Origin: Symsagittifera roscoffensis
Taxonomy: Eukaryota; Xenacoelomorpha; Acoela; Convolutidae
NCBI RefSeq assembly: GCF_963678635.1
Contig: NC_087065.1
Coordinates: 27,425,254 to 27,489,253, forward strand
Reading direction: 5' to 3'
DNA: 64,000 bases
Under the pieces are notes generated by a model that ran no database searches, was not told the origin of the DNA, and saw only the letters and a list, made by a program, of their open reading frames with translations. The position numbers and the translations under genes are program-made. Positions 57,462 to 64,000 of this stretch are shown piece by piece (position 1 is the stretch's first letter; every line of letters begins with the position of its first letter).

Positions 57462-57740
57462 ATGGAGAATTTCAACTTGGATGAATTGGTGGACCTGGCA
57501 GAGGCATATGTAGAACCGATGATAGATGCGATCTATCGTCGGCTAATGGATTGAGACTTCGCTCTGGAGGACCCAGAGGTAGTCATGTTGCTGACCGCCC
57601 TGATAAACATCTTGGGGCATGACAACCGTGGGGACCGCCCCACGGAAGTCCTATTGATAGCAGCATATGGAGAGAGGGGAGTACTAGACCGCCCGAACAT
57701 GAGAGTGATGAGGTGGAGAAATGGGGCTCTCTCAGGGAGC
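57462..57740 (+). pseudogene. ORF2 N-terminus, unit 1 (93 codons)
   Basis: ATG at 57462 (MENFNLDELVDLAEAY). A TGA at 57552 (after LMD) interrupts it, and the frame then reads on (MLLTALINILGHDN, MRVMRWRNGALSGS). At 57740 the element sequence stops and integrase sequence begins. Homologous to 31196-30900 in the minus copy. Confidence 0.65.
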
Positions 57741-58364
57741 AAAAGAAGAGAAGAAGACAGAGTCCTACACAAGTATAATGCGATAGTGTTGCCGCAACTC
57801 TATCAGACAGAACTATTATTCAGGTCGCATGATCAGATGGGCCATCAGGGGATCGATAAAGTGTATCAGAGAATCCTGAAGCGCTTTGACTGGCCTGGAA
57901 TGAAAAAGGCATGCGAGAAGTGGGTAACAGCATGTCTGTCATGCCAACAGGTCAAGGATCCAAGAAAGTTGCGATTTCCTTTACAATCGATCGAGTCGTC
58001 TGAATTCAACGAGGTGGTGCAGATAGATCACCAAAAGATATGCATGACAGACAGTGGTTATAATCAGGCGTTGGTCATGATAGATCATTTTACGAAGTAT
58101 GCAGAGGCCGTGCCCTGCATAACTGCCTCGGCGGAAGAGACATGCGACCACCTGATCAATACGTGGATAGCGAGACATGGTTTTCCGATGACGTTTCAAT
58201 CGGATTATGGAACAGCTTTCGTAGGAGAGCTTACGAAAGAGCATATGAGACGCTCACAGGATGCTCAAGCTCACTCCACGACATACCACCCCCAGACGAA
58301 TGGCTTAGTGGAAAGACAGAATAGGACGTTAGTGTCGATGCTGAGAGTTGTTCCAGTTACATGA
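57585..58364 (+). pseudogene. ORF2-integrase fusion frame, unit 2
   Basis: 259-aa open frame. The first 52 residues are ORF2 (MLLTALINILGHDN...GALSGS), the rest is integrase from KRREEDRV on. HHCC complete (FRSHDQMGHQG...CLSCQ) and DDE complete, with SDYG where other units have SDNG and NQALV where others have NQVLV. Start codon is internal to ORF2; the true ORF2 ATG at 57462 is cut off by the TGA at 57552. Ends by frameshift at VPVT. Confidence 0.8.
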
Positions 58365-59056
58365 CCGATTGGGACAGATACCTTCCACAGGTGATGGGAG
58401 CCTATAATAGCACGCAACACTCCACCACTGGAGTTAGTCAACACATGATGCTAACTGGACACATGATGCTAACTGATGCTAAGTCTTTACCCTTAATCTT
58501 TTTCTACCCAGAGTATGAGGGAAAGAAAACGTCTCCACAGGTCTACGTGAGGGATGTGATCAGACGTCAACAGGAGTTGAACGATTTATGTAGACGAAAT
58601 ACTCAGCAAGCACAGGCAAGGCAGAGGAAAAAATTCGACAAGAAAGCAGCTGGTGCAAAAGCTTACTCGCTGGGGGATTACGTATGGGTATTTCAGAACG
58701 TTATACCACCGAAAGAAACGAAAAAGCTCCTAAAAAAGTGGAGGGGACCCTTCATGATTACGGAAGTGCATCAGGAGGGACGCTTTTATAGACTGAGTTT
58801 TGGCCGAGCCGCTCATTACGAAAACATTAAGCCACACAATCCATCGACAGAAGACTGGTGTATACCTGAAGACATGGAAGAAGGGGATTATCTAATGATG
58901 GATCCTGCTTGTGAGGTCAACGAGAAGGGCACGAGGGAGAAGAACGATGGAAAGGAAGTCGTGGAGGAAGGAACGAATACACCGCTGGACCTGGATCCAA
59001 CTGAGGTGATCGAAGCGGACGATGAAACCTTACCCTACGCAGAGGAGGATTGGTAG
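58361..59056 (+). pseudogene. Integrase C-terminus with GPF module, unit 2
   Basis: Same as 55581-56276, 231 aa, identical in protein. Ends at the same TAG. Confidence 0.8.
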
Positions 59057-59068
59057 GATCCCGAACAG

Positions 59069-60241
59069 ATGGAGGTTCCCAAGAATTTGGAACCGGATCT
59101 TCCGTTCACGATACACACTCGTCAGAATGACGGGACAAGACCCAAAAAGAAATATAACCCTTACGGTGACGACTTTGTAGTGGATAGGATAGGTCTGAAG
59201 AAGATAGTGGAAGAAGTAGTGGGTCTAGAAGAAATAACTGTGTCACAAGACATCGACATAGTCGATGATCACGACGATGAGTGGGTCGACGACCGGTCAA
59301 AACCCGAGGTAGAATTCGACGACGAGCAACAGCAGTCATATGAACAAGACGTGACGAACCTGCGTGTCTTAGAATGGCTGAACGAAATGACGTCTGACCC
59401 AGAGGAGACCAGTGTCACGATTCAAGAAGTAGATCGTGAAAGCAAAAAATACATGAAGACTGAACGAGATGATCCTTCCTGCGCTGCCCAGGAAGGGCGA
59501 TTACTCATTCCGGCTTCCAATCTCGATTTGACACCCGGTATGCGATCCACGGGGACTCCGATGGATATTTTTGTCCGGGGAGTGGGGGTAGGACTTACCA
59601 ACACTGAAAACTTGATAATAAAAAAAATTAAGAATAGCAAAAGAGACAGGAGACTTAGAAGCAGAAACAGGCGAAGAACCTAAGAAACCTACATAGGGAG
59701 GGTAGTTGAGTCATATTTTAACTTACCAAATGAATATTCAAGTAACATAATACTAACAGACAGTGATTTCATACTCACAAATAGAACATGCGCGATAGCA
59801 ATCACAGCAGACATGAGTTTTAGGACAGCGTTAGCGGCAGATTTTAAGAGAAAATAAAAAAACATAGAGTTCCTATGGAAGCAAAGACCAGGGGTACGGG
59901 GCGTAGCGGCCTTACCTCCGGTGGCGTCACAGATACCGGGAAAATACCTATGCTTCTTGGTAACGAGGGCGACGGAGAAGCAGCACGTGGACCCAGAGAA
60001 CCTATTGTTGTCCTTGCCGAGGTTGAGGGACTTCCTCGTGGAAATGGACGTGAAGGAGCTCTCTCTTCCAGTGTACGATCCAAACAGAGGACGACTGCAT
60101 CCTCGGGAATTGTACGCGCTTGTACACGTGATATTCTCTTGTACTAATATACAATTTCGTGACCTTTTTTCTAGATCCTCATTTAATTGCTCACTGGAGT
60201 CAGAACCTTGAAATCAAATCAAATCGAATCTGAAGAACAGT
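59069..60241 (+). pseudogene. Acidic region, macro-like domain and spacer, unit 2
   Basis: Acidic region 59069-59683, macro-like domain frame-shifted at 59684-60152, spacer to 60241. Only a single A-to-T difference from unit 1 is evident (60005). Confidence 0.65.
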
Positions 60242-60364
60242 ATGGAGAATTTCAACTTGGATGAATTGGTGGACCTGGCAGAGGCATATGTAGAACCGAT
60301 GATAGATGCGATCTATCGTCGGCTAATGGATTGAGACTTCGCTCTGGAGGACCCAGAGGTAGTC

Positions 60365-61144
60365 ATGTTGCTGACCGCCCTGATAAACATCTTGGGGCAT
60401 GACAACCGTGGGGACCGCCCCACGGAAGTCCTATTGATAGCAGCATATGGAGAGAGGGGAGTACTAGACCGCCCGAACATGAGAGTGATGAGGTGGAGAA
60501 ATGGGGCTCTCTCAGGGAGCAAAAGAAGAGAAGAAGACAGAGTCCTACACAAGTATAATGCGATAGTGTTGCCGCAACTCTATCAGACAGAACTATTATT
60601 CAGGTCGCATGATCAGATGGGCCATCAGGGGATCGATAAAGTGTATCAGAGAATCCTGAAGCGCTTTGACTGGCCTGGAATGAAAAAGGCATGCGAGAAG
60701 TGGGTAACAGCATGTCTGTCATGCCAACAGGTCAAGGATCCAAGAAAGTTGCGATTTCCTTTACAATCGATCGAGTCGTCTGAATTCAACGAGGTGGTGC
60801 AGATAGATCACCAAAAGATATGCATGACAGACAGTGGTTATAATCAGGTGTTGGTCATGATAGATCATTTTACGAAGTATGCAGAGGCCGTGCCCTGCAT
60901 AACTGCCTCGGCGGAAGAGACATGCGACCACCTGATCAATACGTGGATAGCGAGACATGGTTTTCCGATGACGTTTCAATCGGATAATGGAACAGCTTTC
61001 GTAGGAGAGCTTACGAAAGAGCATATGAGACGCTCACAGGATGCTCAAGCTCACTCCACGACATACCACCCCCAGACGAATGGCTTAGTGGAAAGACAGA
61101 ATAGGACGTTAGTGTCGATGCTGAGAGTTGTTCCAGTTACATGA
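60365..61144 (+). pseudogene. ORF2-integrase fusion frame, unit 3
   Basis: 259-aa frame like 57585-58364, with NQVLV and SDNG, so the integrase core reads as intact as any in the window. The junction is at 60520/60521. Confidence 0.8.
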
Positions 61145-61836
61145 CCGATTGGGACAGATACCTTCCACAGGTGATGGGAGCCTATAATAGCACGCAACAC
61201 TCCACCACTGGAGTTAGTCAACACATGATGCTAACTGGACACATGATGCTAACTGATGCTAAGTCTTTACCCTTAATCTTTTTCTACCCAGAGTATGAGG
61301 GAAAGAAAACGTCTCCACAGGTCTACGTGAGGGATGTGATCAGACGTCAACAGGAGTTGAACGATTTATGTAGACGAAATACTCAGCAAGCACAGGCAAG
61401 GCAGAGGAAAAAATTCGACAAGAAAGCAGCTGGTGCAAAAGCTTACTCGCTGGGGGATTACGTATGGGTATTTCAGAACGTTATACCACCGAAAGAAACG
61501 AAAAAGCTCCGAAAAAAGTGGAGGGGACCCTTCATGATTACGGAAGTGCATCAGGAGGGACGCTTTTATAGACTGAGTTTTGGCCGAGCCGCTCATTACG
61601 AAAACATTAAGCCACACAATCCATCGACAGAAGACTGGTGTATACCTGAAGACATGGAAGAAGGGGATTATCTAATGATGGATCCTGCTTGTGAGGTCAA
61701 CGAGAAGGGCACGAGGGAGAAGAACGATGGAAAGGAAGTCGTGGAGGAAGGAACGAATACACCGCTGGACCTGGATCCAACTGAGGTGATCGAAGCGGAC
61801 GATGAAACCTTACCCTACGCAGAGGAGGATTGGTAG
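61141..61836 (+). pseudogene. Integrase C-terminus with GPF module, unit 3
   Basis: 231 aa; one difference from units 1 and 2 (KKLRKKW in place of KKLLKKW, T to G at about 61511). Confidence 0.8.
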
Positions 61837-61848
61837 GATCCCGAACAG

Positions 61849-63021
61849 ATGGAGGTTCCCAAGAATTTGGAACCGGATCTTCCGTTCACGATACACACTC
61901 GTCAGAATGACGGGACAAGACCCAAAAAGAAATATAACCCTTACGGTGACGACTTTGTAGTGGATAGGATAGGTCTGAAGAAGATAGTGGAAGAAGTAGT
62001 GGGTCTAGAAGAAATAACTGTGTCACAAGACATCGACATAGTCGATGATCACGACGATGAGTGGGTCGACGACCGGTCAAAACCCGAGGTAGAATTCGAC
62101 GACGAGCAACAGCAGTCATATGAACAAGACGTGACGAACCTGCGTGTCTTAGAATGGCTGAACGAAATGACGTCTGACCCAGAGGAGACCAGTGTCACGA
62201 TTCAAGAAGTAGATCGTGAAAGCAAAAAATACATGAAGACTGAACGAGATGATCCTTCCTGCGCTGCCCAGGAAGGGCGATTACTCATTCCGGCTTCCAA
62301 TCTCGATTTGACACCCGGTATGCGATCCACGGGGACTCCGATGGATATTTTTGTCCGGGGAGTGGGGGTAGGACTTACCAACACTGAAAACTTGATAATA
62401 AAAAAAATTAAGAATAGCAAAAGAGACAGGAGACTTAGAAGCAGAAACAGGCGAAGAACCTAAGAAACCTACATAGGGAGGGTAGTTGAGTCATATTTTA
62501 ACTTACCAAATGAATATTCAAGTAACATAATACTAACAGACAGTGATTTCATACTCACAAATAGAACATGCGCGATAGCAATCACAGCAGACATGAGTTT
62601 TAGGACAGCGTTAGCGGCAGATTTTAAGAGAAAATAAAAAAACATAGAGTTCCTATGGAAGCAAAGACCAGGGGTACGGGGCGTAGCGGCCTTACCTCCG
62701 GTGGCGTCACAGATACCGGGAAAATACCTATGCTTCTTGGTAACGAGGGCGACGGAGAAGCAGCACGTGGACCCAGAGAACCTATTGTTGTCCTTGCCGA
62801 GGTTGAGGGACTTCCTCGTGGAAATGGACGTGAAGGAGCTCTCTCTTCCAGTGTACGATCCAAACAGAGGACGACTGCATCCTCGGGAATTGTACGCGCT
62901 TGTACACGTGATATTCTCTTGTACTAATATACAATTTCGTGACCTTTTTTCTAGATCCTCATTTAATTGCTCACTGGAGTCAGAACCTTGAAATCAAATC
63001 AAATCGAATCTGAAGAACAGT
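61849..63021 (+). pseudogene. Acidic region, macro-like domain and spacer, unit 3
   Basis: Acidic region 61849-62463, macro-like domain 62464-62932, spacer to 63021. Matches unit 2. Confidence 0.65.
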
Positions 63022-63144
63022 ATGGAGAATTTCAACTTGGATGAATTGGTGGACCTGGCAGAGGCATATGTAGAACCGATGATAGATGCGATCTATCGTC
63101 GGCTAATGGATTGAGACTTCGCTCTGGAGGACCCAGAGGTAGTC

Positions 63145-63924
63145 ATGTTGCTGACCGCCCTGATAAACATCTTGGGGCATGACAACCGTGGGGACCGCCC
63201 CACGGAAGTCCTATTGATAGCAGCATATGGAGAGAGGGGAGTACTAGACCGCCCGAACATGAGAGTGATGAGGTGGAGAAATGGGGCTCTCTCAGGGAGC
63301 AAAAGAAGAGAAGAAGACAGAGTCCTACACAAGTATAATGCGATAGTGTTGCCGCAACTCTATCAGACAGAACTATTATTCAGGTCGCATGATCAGATGG
63401 GCCATCAGGGGATCGATAAAGTGTATCAGAGAATCCTGAAGCGCTTTGACTGGCCTGGAATGAAAAAGGCATGCGAGAAGTGGGTAACAGCATGTCTGTC
63501 ATGCCAACAGGTCAAGGATCCAAGAAAGTTGCGATTTCCTTTACAATCGATCGAGTCGTCTGAATTCAACGAGGTGGTGCAGATAGATCACCAAAAGATA
63601 TGCATGACAGACAGTGGTTATAATCAGGTGTTGGTCATGATAGATCATTTTACGAAGTATGCAGAGGCCGTGCCCTGCATAACTGCCTCGGCGGAAGAGA
63701 CATGCGACCACCTGATCAATACGTGGATAGCGAGACATGGTTTTCCGATGACGTTTCAATCGGATAATGGAACAGCTTTCGTAGGAGAGCTTACGAAAGA
63801 GCATATGAGACGCTCACAGGATGCTCAAGCTCACTCCACGACATACCACCCCCAGACGAATGGCTTAGTGGAAAGACAGAATAGGACGTTAGTGTCGATG
63901 CTGAGAGTTGTTCCAGTTACATGA
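63145..63924 (+). pseudogene. ORF2-integrase fusion frame, unit 4
   Basis: Same 259-aa frame; identical in protein to unit 3. Junction at 63300/63301. After 63924 the GPF-module frame starts (63921) and is cut by the window end. Confidence 0.8.
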
Positions 63925-64000
63925 CCGATTGGGACAGATACCTTCCACAGGTGATGGGAGCCTATAATAGCACGCAACACTCCACCACTGGAGTTAGTCA
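63921..64000 (+). pseudogene. Integrase C-terminus, unit 4 (cut by window end)
   Basis: First 26 residues of the GPF-module frame (DWDRYLPQVMGAYNSTQHS), identical to the other units. The array evidently runs on. Confidence 0.7.

Larger units (their letters stand above)
44291..57740 (+). mobile_element. Giant gypsy-like LTR retroelement, plus-strand copy (3' part replaced by tandem array)
   Basis: From the 5' LTR this copy runs through leader, gag, protease, RT, RNase H, linker, integrase, macro-like domain and the first 93 codons of ORF2, then enters the 2780-bp array. It keeps the gag capsid and RT segments that the minus copy lost, but has its own stops (48406, 48437, 53593, 54127, 55042, 56274) and frameshifts. 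No 3' LTR is in the window. Confidence 0.8.
54961..64000 (+). repeat. Tandem array, 2780-bp unit, 3.25 copies to the window edge
   Basis: Units start at 54961, 57741, 60521 and 63301 with AAAAGAAGAGAAGAAGAC. Each has integrase, GPF module, acidic region, macro-like domain, spacer and ORF2 start. Units 2-4 are almost identical; unit 1 matches them over its last 2.2 kb but differs by about 5% over the first 520 bp. The array continues past the window. It may be real or an assembly artefact. Confidence 0.9.

Noticed and set aside
1-64000. tRNA, rRNA or other RNA genes
   Set aside because: I saw no cloverleaf with intact A and B boxes and no rRNA signature; the LTR hairpin is the only structured RNA candidate.

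Overview
This is eukaryotic repeat DNA, most likely from an invertebrate animal; a nematode is possible but nothing in the window proves it. There are no operons, no bacterial-type genes, no RNA genes and no recognisable single-copy host gene. Nearly all of the window can be assigned to two kinds of retroelement. The first is a decayed AT-rich non-LTR (LINE-like) family. The second is a giant Ty3/gypsy-type LTR element with better base balance and an unusual extra coding block.

Region 1 (1-21.0 kb) consists of minus-strand, rearranged and partly tandemly duplicated LINE pieces. They include an endonuclease-like segment, a reverse transcriptase with motifs A, B and C, a post-RT region and a conserved frame of unknown role. 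A solo LTR of the giant element sits at 14740-15656.

Region 2 (about 21025-43147, minus strand) is one giant LTR element of about 22.1 kb. Its order is 5' LTR (42245-43147), 2.8-kb leader, gag, protease, RT, RNase H, a long linker, integrase, an acidic protein ending in a macro-like domain, a short AT-rich spacer, a second coding block of about 8.8 kb (ORF2) with an SGNH/GDSL hydrolase domain near its start, and 3' LTR (about 21025-21800). The copy is dead: it has stops, frameshifts, a deletion in Gag capsid and a roughly 1.2-kb deletion in protease-RT.

Region 3 (43148-44290) is more LINE sequence and looks like the far side of the LINE that the giant element entered.

Region 4 (44291-57740, plus strand) is a second copy, head to head with the first. 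It has a 5' LTR, leader, gag, protease, an RT with an intact YVDD box, RNase H, linker, integrase, macro-like domain and the beginning of ORF2.

Region 5 (54961-64000) is a 2780-bp tandem array that starts inside the integrase and ends inside ORF2. It has 3.25 units in the window, and the first unit is mosaic relative to the others. At each unit junction the start of ORF2 is fused in frame to an integrase.

The notable system is the giant element itself. It is a gypsy-like retroelement that appears to carry a macro (ADP-ribose-binding-type) domain, an SGNH hydrolase and a very long unidentified protein block. Both copies share the gag-pol, macro and ORF2-start order, which argues that these parts belong to the element. 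Its LTRs contain a 13-bp-stem hairpin with compensating base changes between copies.
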